From Vandiemenella viatica (lineage: Eukaryota; Arthropoda; Insecta; Orthoptera; Morabidae), in NCBI GenBank assembly GCA_031002005.1, contig CM061919.1, positions 34,499,088-34,563,087 on the forward strand: a stretch of 64,000 nucleotides of DNA, written 5' to 3'. The notes beneath the pieces are model-generated. The model did not search any database. It was not told the origin of the DNA and was given only the letters and a program-made list of their open reading frames with translations. Positions 10,691 through 22,289 of this stretch are shown here, piece by piece. Position numbers and translations under genes: made by a program. Position 1 is the stretch's first letter; each line of letters opens with the position of its first letter.

Positions 10691-12031
10691 TCAGCCGGAT
10701 AAATCAAGACAACTACCTCCAGACATCCGACAGACCATCACCCTCAAAAATCAGCTAACAAGGGAATGGCATATAACGAGAGATCGACCACCAAACGCAC
10801 CATCAACCGACTTCAGAGAGAAATTAAAGCTGACATTCAAAAACACCGAACACGCGAATGGGAAGGCCTAGTAGCAACACACACTGCAGAGGATGGGTCT
10901 ATCTGGCACACTGCTAAACGCATCCTCAGACAAAGACACAAAATGCCACCACTGATCGTTGGTAACAAAACTGTTATCGAACCGGCAGCCAAGGCGGACG
11001 CTATCGCCGACACCTTCGAGGCCAACTTCCAGCCAGTAGATGAACACTGTGATGATGCACACATCAACTTTGTGAAGCAAAGACTCGATGCATTCCTAAA
11101 CTCAATCACTCCAGATGAGGGAGCCATTGAAGAAACTAGTGTTGAGGAAGTCGCCGACATGCTAAGCCATGTTGCCCTGCACAAAGCCAGCGGTCATGAT
11201 AACATTGGAGGTCATATACTCAGACATCTACCACCAGCCGCAATACAATACCTCACAACAATCTTCAACAAAATTTTAGCAACTAGCGAATACCCAAAAA
11301 TCTGGAAACATGCTGAAATAGTTCCAGTCCCAAAACCCGGCAAAGATAAACGCTCCCCAAAATCCTACAGGCCTATCAGCCTACTACCTACCACATCAAA
11401 AGTCTTCGAGAGGATCTACCTCAAGAGGCTCCAGCGACACATTGATGAAGAACGATTGTTACCCAACGAACAGTTCGGTTTCCGACAAAAGCACTCTACC
11501 CCACAACAACTTCTTCGTCTTGTAGAACATGCTATGAGCGCCTTTGAGAAACGGGAGTTTTTTGGTGCAGTATTCCTTGATGTATCCCGCGCCTTCGATT
11601 CTGTTTGGCATGAGGGCCTCCTATATAAATTGCTCGTACAAGGGGTTCCGCTACCACATGTACGCCTCATTCGCAACTACCTGGCTGACCGAACCTTTCG
11701 TGTCACCACTGAAGACGCCATCTCCTCAGTCAAGAACATAAAAGCCGGGGTAGCACAAGGCTCCGTCATTGGACCTGTGTTATATAACTTATACACGGCC
11801 GATATACCAAGAATGACCAAATTGAAACTGGTTTATATGCTGACGATACCTCCCTCTTCACGAAGAGCATCAGAGCAACCCACGTCGTCACAAAACTGCA
11901 AAGGGGCTGCAACAATATAGAGAAGTGGGCAAAGAAATGGCGCTTGGCTTTTAATGCGGCAAAAAGCCAAGCAGTCATGGTGACCAGAAGATCCATACCT
12001 CCTCTTCAATCAGTAAAACTCTTCGGCGAAG
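10690..12031 (+). pseudogene. LINE E: Jockey-like reverse transcriptase, copy 1, cut by gap
   Basis: Plus-strand ORF2 fragment in opposite orientation to A-D. RT motifs in 10766-11812: HKASGHDNIGGHIL, SYRPISLLPTTSKVFERIYL, EQFGFRQKHST, VFLDVSRAFDSVW and GVAQGSVIGPVLYNL. A 1-bp deletion at about 11813 (CCAAGAATGACC versus CCAAGAATTGACC in copy 2) moves the YADDTSLF motif out of frame. A second 1-bp loss lies near 10788. There is no endonuclease, so the element is 5'-truncated. It runs into the 1000-N gap. Confidence 0.75.
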
Positions 12032-13031
12032 NNNNNNNNNNNNNNNNNNNNNNNNNNNNNNNNNNNNNNNNNNNNNNNNNNNNNNNNNNNNNNNNNNNNN
12101 NNNNNNNNNNNNNNNNNNNNNNNNNNNNNNNNNNNNNNNNNNNNNNNNNNNNNNNNNNNNNNNNNNNNNNNNNNNNNNNNNNNNNNNNNNNNNNNNNNNN
12201 NNNNNNNNNNNNNNNNNNNNNNNNNNNNNNNNNNNNNNNNNNNNNNNNNNNNNNNNNNNNNNNNNNNNNNNNNNNNNNNNNNNNNNNNNNNNNNNNNNNN
12301 NNNNNNNNNNNNNNNNNNNNNNNNNNNNNNNNNNNNNNNNNNNNNNNNNNNNNNNNNNNNNNNNNNNNNNNNNNNNNNNNNNNNNNNNNNNNNNNNNNNN
12401 NNNNNNNNNNNNNNNNNNNNNNNNNNNNNNNNNNNNNNNNNNNNNNNNNNNNNNNNNNNNNNNNNNNNNNNNNNNNNNNNNNNNNNNNNNNNNNNNNNNN
12501 NNNNNNNNNNNNNNNNNNNNNNNNNNNNNNNNNNNNNNNNNNNNNNNNNNNNNNNNNNNNNNNNNNNNNNNNNNNNNNNNNNNNNNNNNNNNNNNNNNNN
12601 NNNNNNNNNNNNNNNNNNNNNNNNNNNNNNNNNNNNNNNNNNNNNNNNNNNNNNNNNNNNNNNNNNNNNNNNNNNNNNNNNNNNNNNNNNNNNNNNNNNN
12701 NNNNNNNNNNNNNNNNNNNNNNNNNNNNNNNNNNNNNNNNNNNNNNNNNNNNNNNNNNNNNNNNNNNNNNNNNNNNNNNNNNNNNNNNNNNNNNNNNNNN
12801 NNNNNNNNNNNNNNNNNNNNNNNNNNNNNNNNNNNNNNNNNNNNNNNNNNNNNNNNNNNNNNNNNNNNNNNNNNNNNNNNNNNNNNNNNNNNNNNNNNNN
12901 NNNNNNNNNNNNNNNNNNNNNNNNNNNNNNNNNNNNNNNNNNNNNNNNNNNNNNNNNNNNNNNNNNNNNNNNNNNNNNNNNNNNNNNNNNNNNNNNNNNN
13001 NNNNNNNNNNNNNNNNNNNNNNNNNNNNNNN
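12032..13031. other. Assembly gap (1000 N)
   Basis: Exactly 1000 N, so a fixed-size scaffold gap of unknown true length. Long open frames spanning it are artefacts. It falls inside LINE E copy 1, in the middle of the duplicated block. Confidence 0.99.
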
Positions 13032-14040
13032 CCATATTAAAGACTTTAAATGGACCGTTTCGCAGCAACACCACTGGAGATTCTACCTACAAACAAGAAC
13101 TTGCTGAAGCAACACGTATAAAAGTTTATAGTGAATGTATAAGTTCTTTACTAGTGCTCACATGAACTATAGTCCGATGCATAAAATGTGGTCTGACATT
13201 GCAATAACACAAATAATAGATAATAGTTGCAGTCTCGAGCCGCTTCTGAAGTAAAACATTGTTATCTCTTAAAATATGTAAAAATGTTAATAGTTAGTTA
13301 AGAGTAAAAGTTGTAAATTATGTAGCCAATAATCTTAAAATAGGAATTTGTTCAAATATTGAAAATAACAAATACCGGCAGTAGATGTTAAACTAATCTA
13401 GTTCACCTGTGAAACGAACAACCTACTAGCCGGATATTAAAGACTCCTTACTTCTGCAATTAGATATATATCATTGAAAATTAGTTCTCACAACCAGTGT
13501 TGGAGGTGGCCAGTCTCCCGATGGGCGGCCTTCTCGGTCACTCTGGCTGCCAGAGAGACTGAGAACGTGCGCTATTCCGGGAGATTTGGAATTCGGATTA
13601 CCGCACCGATACCAATGCTGGAAAATGCTTTCTTAGATGGTAGAGTAGTAGATAGTAGTAATAGTTTAGTAATAGTAGTAGTGGTAGACGTACGAAGTGA
13701 CATAGTGAAATATTAAAAATTCTAACCATAAAGTGGACAGGAAACTGCAGGACACCACACAAAACTAGAAAACTATAATAAATCAATTATGACAAAATGC
13801 AGCAAGTTTAGAAAGTTGTAATATATGTTAACAGCGAAACAATTGTATGTATCGTGCCAACAAGAAAAGACTGTACAGATATTGCCAAAGCCATACATAA
13901 CAAAAACTGAAATAATTCATTGTGAAATTATCTGTTGAAATATCAAATGTAAAACTGTTGTGTTAAATTAAGGCCTATTTTAGTTTCTAGATACTAGGCT
14001 GTAAAAAATGTGTGCTAAATAAAAAAAAAAAAAAAAAAAA
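13032..14040 (+). mobile_element. Unassigned plus-strand transcript-like sequence ending in poly(A)
   Basis: AT-rich, no convincing ORF. It ends in AATAAA merging with an A-run (14018-14040) directly abutting LINE A' at 14041, which looks like the 3' end of a retroposed transcript. It could be the 3' UTR of LINE E copy 1 beyond the gap or a separate retrocopy. It shows no match to the 3' part of LINE E' after 22201. Confidence 0.45.
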
Positions 14041-14780
14041 TTCTCGATAAGGAAGTTATCGAGCTCCTGGAAGGTTGACCGCAGCGCCTTGATGCGGTAC
14101 CTCTGGTTGCCATTGATGCACTGGAGGTAAAGCGGGTACCCGACTATGAACTTGTGGTCGTCATCCACAATGGTTGACCACGATGCATCGCCCAAGGAAG
14201 CGGGCGATTCCGCCAACGGCGTGCTGTGGCCACTCGGGGTGCAGTGAGAGTCCCCCGCTGTTCCCTCCGGATGCAGAGGGCCCTGGTGTGGGGCGCTCAC
14301 TGTCAGTGCCTGACAGTGGGGCACCTTGGCTCCTCGGGGCCGTCCGCTCACCGCCGCTCTGCGGCAGTGACTGGCCGTCCGGGCTGCGTGGTGCTGGGAC
14401 TGCGGGCAGCTCCCGAGGTGCGCCCTGGTGGTGCTCCTCCGCACTGGGAGTGCTGGCTCGGGTCGACCTTCCACCACCCCTGCGGGGCGCGGACTGCCAC
14501 GGCGCGTCGGTTGCGGCCGGGAGCTGGCGAGGCTGCTCCCGTGGCGCCTCCTGGGTGCCGGCCGTGGCACCTGGCGTCGGTTCCAGGCGCCCCCCTCCGC
14601 GAGCGGAGCGGTCCGGAGTCGACCTGCCTCCACCACTGTGTGGCGGAGACTGCGGTCGGGCGGTCTGCGCAGCGACTATATCCCGCGGTGCTCGGGGTGC
14701 CGCCTGGTGGCGCGTGGGCGTATCGTCGGGCGAGAGTGGGCGGTGCCTTCTTCCTATGGTGCGCGCGCAGCTGACTGCTT
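14041..14780 (-). mobile_element. LINE A': duplicate of A (5' part of ORF1)
   Basis: Matches 3098-3838 nearly base for base (offset about 10942). It starts in the codons for LDNFLIEKG and keeps the Pro-rich N-terminal region of ORF1 (14636 downward and other frames). The 3' portion present in A is absent because the poly(A) of the plus-strand sequence meets it at 14041. Confidence 0.8.
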
Positions 14781-16103
14781 TTTTTTTGTGTGTCGCGGTC
14801 TCAACGACCTTGTTTGTGTGTCCCGCTGCCTCGACAGCTCTACCACTACGTGTCAGGTTTGTCTGGGATTTGGGTTCTATTTTTAATTCTCTTTTAGGGG
14901 GAAAAAATGGGCTATGGACGCCTTTGGCACCCTTATGATAAAACCCCCTTTGGGTTTATTTTTCAGCTGGGGATCATCGCCGTGATCAGCTGCGTTAGCA
15001 GCTGGACGATCTTCCCTAGCTGGGTTTCGTTTTTCGTCACTGTGGGCGCAGCACCTGTGCTGCAGGTGGCTGGTTGGTTCCGACGATTGTTGCTCTGCGA
15101 ACCAGTGGTTCGTCGTCGGTCGACGGTTCATCTGTCGGTCGCGGGAGGTCCTGTTGGCATGGTGGGCTTCCCTGCCGACCGCCCCGGTAGTTGGTTGAGT
15201 GTGGCCGTGGTTTGGTGGTCTTCCTCCCTCGGATCGGAGTCGCTTCCTGACTGGACAGCCTCCGTAGCAGGCGGCGTGGTTAGTACCACAGTTTGCACAC
15301 GTTGGCGTGGCATCACGCGGGCGTGTGCAAACCACGGCGCTGTGACTTCCGCCGCATCGTACAGGGCGCACCTGGCTCCGGCAGTCTTTCGCCAGGTGCT
15401 GGTACCGCTGGCAGCGGAAACATTGGATGATTCCAGCTGGCTTCTTGGTGGTACGACTGACTGGTTGTTGGTTGTCGGCCTTCGGGTTGGCGCATTGTTC
15501 GGCGACTGGGAGTGGTGTAGATCTCGGTTCCGCCAAACCCCTGAGTCGTGGTAGTAGCCGGCTACTGGCTCCCGAGGCGTTCCATGGCTGCCTTGATGTC
15601 CTCCTGGTTGGGGCTGGTAGCCAGGTAGCCAGCGAGTGTCGACAATGTGCTGGACGGGATGGTGGCCAGTTGGCGGAGCACCTCCCTCATGGCGCCGTGG
15701 TATGTGGGTAGGACCGCTTGTAGCAGCTGGTCCAATGGCCCTTCGCGGTAGGTTGACTGGTCCTTGTTCCCCTCGTTGATGGGCGAAAGTTCTCCGCTGC
15801 TGCTCTGTGCGGTTGGTGCCGGTGACGCGAAGAGCCTATAGTACAATTCCTCTAAGTACCGGTCGCAGTCGAAGCCCTCGGCGAAGATGCTAGGGAAGGG
15901 TACTCGACGCGACCAGTCCTTCCCTTCCTCGCACACTGGCCTGGCAAGACGTGAGTACCTCTGGTTGCAGAGTGTACGACGCATTTGATTGGTTGTGCTG
16001 GGAATTTCCCAGACGTACACTCTACTCCAGACACGCACCCGGCGCTCAATCGTCCATGGTCCTCCTTTCTCAGCGAGGAAGTTCTCGAACTCCTCTCTCC
16101 CTT
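14781..16103 (-). mobile_element. LINE B': duplicate of B
   Basis: Matches 3838-5160. The zinc-knuckle ORF (15536-14883) is open here for 217 residues, with CFRCQRYQHLAKDC and CANCGTNHAACYGGC, and runs into the 3' UTR. The conserved block ORF (16038-15562, RVWSRVYVWEIPSTTNQ) is out of frame with it. Small differences from B include an AGATCTCGG versus AGTCTCGG indel near 15519 and Lys-to-Asn at KQ/NQ. Confidence 0.8.
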
Positions 16104-18655
16104 TTTTTTGTGTCTCTGCCTCAACGGCGTGTTTGTGAAGTCCCGCTACCTGGGTAGCTCTACTTTACGTGTCACAGTGTTTTGGATGGGTTTGTTTTGG
16201 GGACTCTTTTTATTACTCTTTGAGGGGAAAACATGACTGCGGTTCGTCAAAGACGACCTTATGTGAAAAACCTCTACAGTTTTCTTATGTTCATATCAGT
16301 TCTACTCTGCCTGATATATGATGCTTAGTGGCACTTTATATTTGTGCCAATGCCTTGGTACAGTTGTTTCGTCAGTTCCTCTGAATTTTTCCACTCTTTC
16401 GTAGAATCTTTCAGTTTGTTTGAAGATCTCTACATAGATCGGACTTATATTTGTCTGTTCATGAATTAGGTCCGTCGGTGCATACCTTGGAGCCCGCAAT
16501 ATTACCCGCAGGCACCGGTTCTGCAGTTTCTGTAGGTGGTCAATGTTGGTCATTGAAGCTGTTCCCCATACCTGGCAACCATATAGGATGAACGGGAGGA
16601 TTATTGATTTGTAGATGCGCAGTTTTGTTTTTATGGCGAGTTCCGAACTGTAGAGGATTGGAAATAGTTGCGATAATATGGCGTGTCCTTGTCTTCTCCT
16701 ATCCAGTATGTGTTTTCGGAATAATAGCTTCTTGTCTATCGTGACTCCAAGGTACTTCGTATCTTCCAACCATTCAACTTCCTATCCCATGATGGTCAGT
16801 TTTCTGTTTTATTCTGGCCTTTTCCGGGTGAAATATATGGCTGCACACTTTGTCGGGTTGATTTTCACCTTGTTCTGTCGGCACCATTTTTCTAAATTGT
16901 CTAGCCCGTGTTGCAGGTGGTTGATGTTTAATTCATCGTTGCTGCCAGATGCGTAGATTGTTGTATCGTCGGCGAACTGTGCTATGTTGACATGAGGCGG
17001 TGTGGGTATGTCGTTGACGACTGTTTTGAATATTACTGGTGCCAGGACAGAGCCCTGCGGAATTCCGGTATTGATGGGGTAGGTTGATAAATTTTGGCCC
17101 TCAACTGATACAAAGAACCTTCTGTTCTGCAGGTAGCTCCCGATTAACTGAATGTAGCAGTGCCAGACGGACGTCTGTGTTCGTAGTTTGGTGATGAGGT
17201 TGGCATGCCATACCTTATCGTACGCCTTCTCTATGTATAGGAACACAGCCGCCGTCGACCCTGAGTAGTTAAATCCTCGGGAAACATCTTCAGTCAATCG
17301 GAGGAGCTGGCTTGCGATATTCTCGTGGGTCAGCTTTTTATTTATGATGATAGCTGTTCCTCCTCCCCGTTGTCCCAGCCTGTCATTCCAGTAGATTGTT
17401 TGTCCGGCAATTTTGAAATTGTCATTTGGTTTAAGTTAGGTCTCCGTCAACAGTACTATGTCCAGTTGTAGGCGTTGGATGAAATCCTGGAGCTCTATCT
17501 TTTTATTATGTATGTTGTTAGCGTTCCAAATTGCATTTTTTTAAGTCTTTTAAATTTCCTATTAGTCTCGCCATTATTTCAGCAGGGACATGACTCCTTT
17601 CATCAGTGCAAAAAGTTTGCCGGTGTCGTCCTTGGCATTTTGGATGCGGTCTAGTGTTTTGATCATTTTTCGGCGCTGCGGTCCGCGGATGCGACCCACT
17701 CGCAGTCTTGTCTGCCGGTCTATGGTGCTCTTGCGAGCTGCCTCCATGGTCGGCTCGTATGGCAGGGGTTGCAGCTTTGTGGTCGTGGCGAGTCTTCTCC
17801 CGCAGTTGCTTCCGGATCTGGCATCTAGAATAATAGGCTGCATGATTCCCGCCACAGTTACAACAGACTGCTTCCTCTCTTGGTATCGAGCAGTCGGCAG
17901 CTCGATGGTTTCCCCCACATCTCACGCATCTTTGTTGGTCGGTGCAGTCGCGCGCCTGGTGACCGGGGGCTTGGCAGTTATAACACTGCAGATGTTCGAC
18001 GACGAGGGGCTTCCGCTTGGGAGCCCTCTGCGTTTGCTGTTTCGGCAGCGTGTCATGTGTCTTCGGCGTCGGCGGCTTGTTTGGTTTACAGGGGAGCTGA
18101 ACAGTGGGGCAGAGGCCCATGTCCTGCAGCGTCTTGCAGGCCCTTTCCAGGTCCGACTGCCATGAGGCGAGGATCTTGAGTCCTCCAACCGCTGGCCAGC
18201 AGAACATGGGAAGCTATGTTGCTAACAGCAGCTTGACGTATAGACTCGCCCAGTTTCCAGAGAATGGCACTGTTAATGGCAGAACAGCTCTTCGATGTGT
18301 AGGTCCGGTTCCATCTCCTCCTGAGCTGGGCTAGAGGGCGTGGTCATCTGCTGTCTCCTCGTTAGCAGTGACAGTCTCTGTATATTCTTTGCTTGGTCTG
18401 CACTCCTTGGGCAACTCCGGTATTTTAAAGCATTCAGGTGCTTTTGATGGCGGGTTCGGCTCGTGGGAGTGCGATGTACCAGCGACTTGCCAGGCGTCAG
18501 TTGCTTCAGACTGGAACTTCCTGCGAAACGTATTGCGCCGTCCATTTAGCCTGCGGAAGAATTTTCCACACAAAAGTCGTCTTTGAAGGTCCGCATCACC
18601 TGCTATGTCGGCGGTCGTTCTGTCGTCATCAGTTGAGGCAGCAGTGTCTGCCTTT
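16104..18655 (-). mobile_element. LINE C': duplicate of C with 1.1-kb deletion
   Basis: Matches 5161-8990, except that 17310 joins what are 6372 and 7509 in C, deleting about 1137 bp (start of RT and part of EN). A TTG microhomology sits at the junction. The C-terminal ORF (16769-16302) is continuous here but broken in C, and the RT core containing YIEKAYDKVW and FADD is open at 17297-16809. ORF1 (18207-17518) runs through its stop region into ORF2 (...MARLIGNLKDLKK) because of 1-bp changes near 17630 and 17541. Confidence 0.8.
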
Positions 18656-20380
18656 TTTTTTATATGTCGCGGCCTCAGCGGCCATGTTTGTCTAGTCCCG
18701 CAACCTGGGTTGCCCTACTACGACGTGACGCTATGTTGGGATTGTGGGATATTTTGGGGACTCTTTTTAATATGCTTTAGGGGGGAAGAGGGCTGTGGGC
18801 ACCTTAGGAGCCCTTATGTCAAAACCCACTAAGGTTTCGTGTTTCAGCCCATTGTCGTGATCAACTGCGTTAGTAGTTGGACGATTTTCCCCAGCTGGCT
18901 TTCTCGATGATCTGCGTGGTTGCAGCGCCAGAGCTGCGGGTGACTCGCTTCTTCTGTCAGCGGCTTCAGTGGGAACCAGCTGTTGGTCATGGGATGCTAG
19001 TTCGTGTGACTTCCCTGTTTGGTCCTTATAGCTTGGCGGGCTATCCTGCCCTCCTCTCCTGTTGCTGGTCTGATGTGGTTGGGTTGAGGCGCTCGTCTCT
19101 CTCCCTCGGCTCGAAAACGCTTCCTCTAAAGACAGCTTCGGTAGCAGGCTGCGTGGTCAGCACCACAGTTTGCACACGTTGGCGTGGCATCACGCGGTCG
19201 TGAGCAAACATTGGCGCTGTGGTTTCCACCGCATCGTACGCAGTGTACTTGGCTCCGGCAGTCCTTTGCCAGGTGCCGGTAGCGCTGACAGCGCAAACAC
19301 TGGATGACTGTGGCTGACCTCTTGTGAGGTCGCCCAGCCTGCTTCCTGGTGACTTGACTGGGTGGTTGCAAGGTGTCAGCCTTGGGATCGGAGCACTGGT
19401 AGGCGGCTGTGTACGACGCATTTGTTTGGTTGTTGTGGGAATTTCCCAGATATACACTCTGCTCCAGACTCGTACCCTTAGCTCAATGGTCCATGGCCCT
19501 CCTTTGTCGGCAAGGAAGTTCTGGAGGTCTTGGAATGTAAACCGCAGTGCCTTGATGCGAAACATCTGGCTCTCGTTGATGCCTTGAAGGTAGGGTTGGT
19601 AGCCGACTTCATACTTGTGATGGTCATCCACAATGGTCGACCAAGATGCGTCTCCCAGAGCTGCGAGCGATTCCGCCCACGGTGTGCCATGGTCACTTGA
19701 GGTGTAGTTCGAGTCCCCTCATGACGCAGAGAGACTCGTTGTGGCGGGCTCACTGTCAGTGCCCGAGCGTAGGTCATTATGGCTCCTCGGGGCCGTCCGC
19801 TTACCGCCACTCTGTGGCAGTGACTGGCCTTCTGGGCACCGTACTCCCGGGAGAGCATTCTGCTCTCGAGATGCACCCTCGTGGCGCTCCTCCACACTGG
19901 GAATGCCGCCTCGGGCCGATCTTCCGCCACCCCTGCGGGGTGCGGACTGACACGACGCGTCGGTTGCTGGCGAGGCTGCTCCCTTGGCGCATCCTGGATG
20001 CTGGCCGTGGCACCAGGCGTCAGCTCCTTGCACCCCCCCTCCCCGAGTGGAGCGGTCCGGAGCTGACCAGCCTCCACCACTGTGTGTTGGACACTGAGGT
20101 TAGGTGGTCTGCGCGGCGAGTATATCCCGCGGCGCTCATGGTGCCGCCATGTGGTGCGTGGGCGTATCGTCGGGCGAGAGTGGGTGGCGCTTCCTTCCCA
20201 TGGTTTGCGCGTAACTGAAGCTGCTCGACGAGACATCTACACGCGCTGACGACAAACTTTGTACTCCCGGCAGCAGAGTCGGCCAAGGCTGTGGCATGCA
20301 CAGACCGTTCTTGGACGGCTCTATATCACGCCCGCTACAGCGTCGGGTTTCTGTTTCGCGATGGAAAACATCAGCCGGAT
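18656..20380 (-). mobile_element. LINE D': duplicate of D
   Basis: Matches 8983-10690 (offset about 9670). Ten extra bases near 19308 keep the first knuckle CLRCQRYRHLAKDC with CVRCGGNHSANVC and CANCGADHAACYRSC in one frame (19371-19126). The 5' part retains MGRKRHPLSPDDTPTHHM and the same 5' leader. Confidence 0.8.
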
Positions 20381-20409
20381 AAATCAAGACAACTACCTCC
20401 AGACATCTG

Positions 20410-22201
20410 ACAGACCATCACCCTCAAAAATCAGCTAACAAGGGAATGGCATATAACGAGAGATCCGACCACCAAACGCACCATCAACCGACTTCAGAGA
20501 GAAATTAAAGCTGACATTCAAAAACACCGAACACGCGAATGGGAAGGCCTAGTAGCAACACTCACTGCAGAGGATGGGTCTATCTGGCACACTGCTAAAC
20601 GCATCCTCAGACAAAGACACAAAATGCCACCACTGATCGTTGGTAACAAAACTGTTATCGAACCGGCAGCCAAGGCGGACGATATCGCCGACACCTTCGA
20701 GGCCAACTTCCAGCCAGTAGATGAACACTGTGATGATGCACACATCAACTTTGTGAAGCAAAGACTCGATGCATTCCTAAACTCAATCACTCCAGATGAG
20801 GGAGCCATTGAAGAAACTAGTGTTGAGGAAGTCGCCGACATGCTAAGCCATGTTGCCCTGCACAAAGCCAGCGGTCATGATAACATTGGAGGTCATATAC
20901 TCAGACATCTACCACCAGCCGCAATACAATACCTCACAACAATCTTCAACAAAATTTTAGCAACTAGCGAATACCCAAAAATCTGGAAACATGCTGAAAT
21001 AGTTCCAGTCCCAAAACCCGGCAAAGATAAACGCTCCCCAAAATCCTACAGGCCTATCAGCCTACTACCTACCACATCAAAAGTCTTCGAGAGGATCTAC
21101 CTCAAGAGGCTCCAGCGACACATTGATGAAGAACGATTGTTACCCAACGAACAGTTCGGTTTCCGACAAAAGCACTCTACCCCACAACAACTTCTTCGTC
21201 TTGTAGAACATGCTATGAGCGCCTTTGAGAAACGGGAGTTTTTTGGTGCAGTATTCCTTGATGTATCCCGCGCCTTCGATTCTGTTTGGCATGAGGGCCT
21301 CCTATATAAATTGCTCGTACAAGGGGTTCCGCTACCACATGTACGCCTCATTCGCAACTACCTGGCTGACCGAACCTTTCGTGTCACCACTGAAGACGCC
21401 ATCTCCTCAGTCAAGAACATAAAAGCCGGGGTAGCACAAGGCTCCGTCATTGGACCTGTGTTATATAACTTATTCACGGCCGATATACCAAGAATTGACC
21501 AAATTGAAACTGGTTTATATGCTGACGATACCTCCCTCTTCACGAAGAGCATCAGAGCAACCCACGTCGTCACAAAACTGCAAAGGGGCTGCAACAATAT
21601 AGAGAAGTGGGCAAAGAAATGGCGCTTGGCTTTTAATGCGGCAAAAAGCCAAGCAGTCATGGTGACCAGAAGATCCATACCTCCTCTTCAATCAGTAAAA
21701 CTCTTCGGCGAAGGTATCAAATGGTCACCCACAGGTCTCTACCTAGGCGTCACGATTGACAAGCGGCTAACTTGGAAAACCCACATAAAAAACATTCGGA
21801 CCAAAGCCATGAACAGGATGAGGCAGCTTTATCCGGTGTTAAATCCAAAATCTCCTCTACACCCAAACACCGCAGTTACCCTATATACTGCAACTAACAG
21901 ACCAATTCTCGAATACGCATCACCAGTTTGGGGCAACGCCGCTCCCTCAAACATAAAACTACTTCAAACAGTTCAAAACTGTGCCATACGGTTTGCATAT
22001 AACCTTCCAAGAGACACCCCGACAACTGAACTTCATAGAATCAGTGGACTTCCAACTTTACTCGAACGCTTTCGAACCACTGCAAAGAAGTTATATATGC
22101 AGTGCCCTAATCACGATAACCCATTAATAAAACAATTGGGTACCCACGTCCAATACAATATAAACACTAGATGGCCAGTAAAACTGGTAAATGGACAGTA
22201 A
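20410..22201 (+). CDS. LINE E': Jockey-like reverse transcriptase, long open frame
   Basis: This frame is open from after a TGA at 20407 (CGA in copy 1) to the stop at 22201. The first Met with a clean context is 20624, giving 525 residues. RT motifs are complete: SYRPISLLPTTSKVFERIYL, FGFRQKHST, VFLDVSRAFDSVW, GVAQGSVIGPVLYNL, catalytic YADD (GLYADDTSLF), then YLGVTIDKRLTWKTH and PILEYASPVWGNAA. No endonuclease is present, so this is a 5'-truncated ORF2. It is the best-preserved RT of the cluster and corrects both frameshifts of copy 1. A 15-bp direct repeat (CAGTAAAACTGGTAA) sits at the stop. Confidence 0.8.
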
Positions 22202-22289
22202 AACTGGTAATGATGCTACTCCAAATTAAACTTATGTAAACAAAATAGACCTGGCAAGTCGAATTATGCTAGCCCTACACTGATGACAA

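Noticed and set aside
11944..13107. Long open frames through 12032-13031
   Set aside because: They consist of N; the gap gives no coding information.
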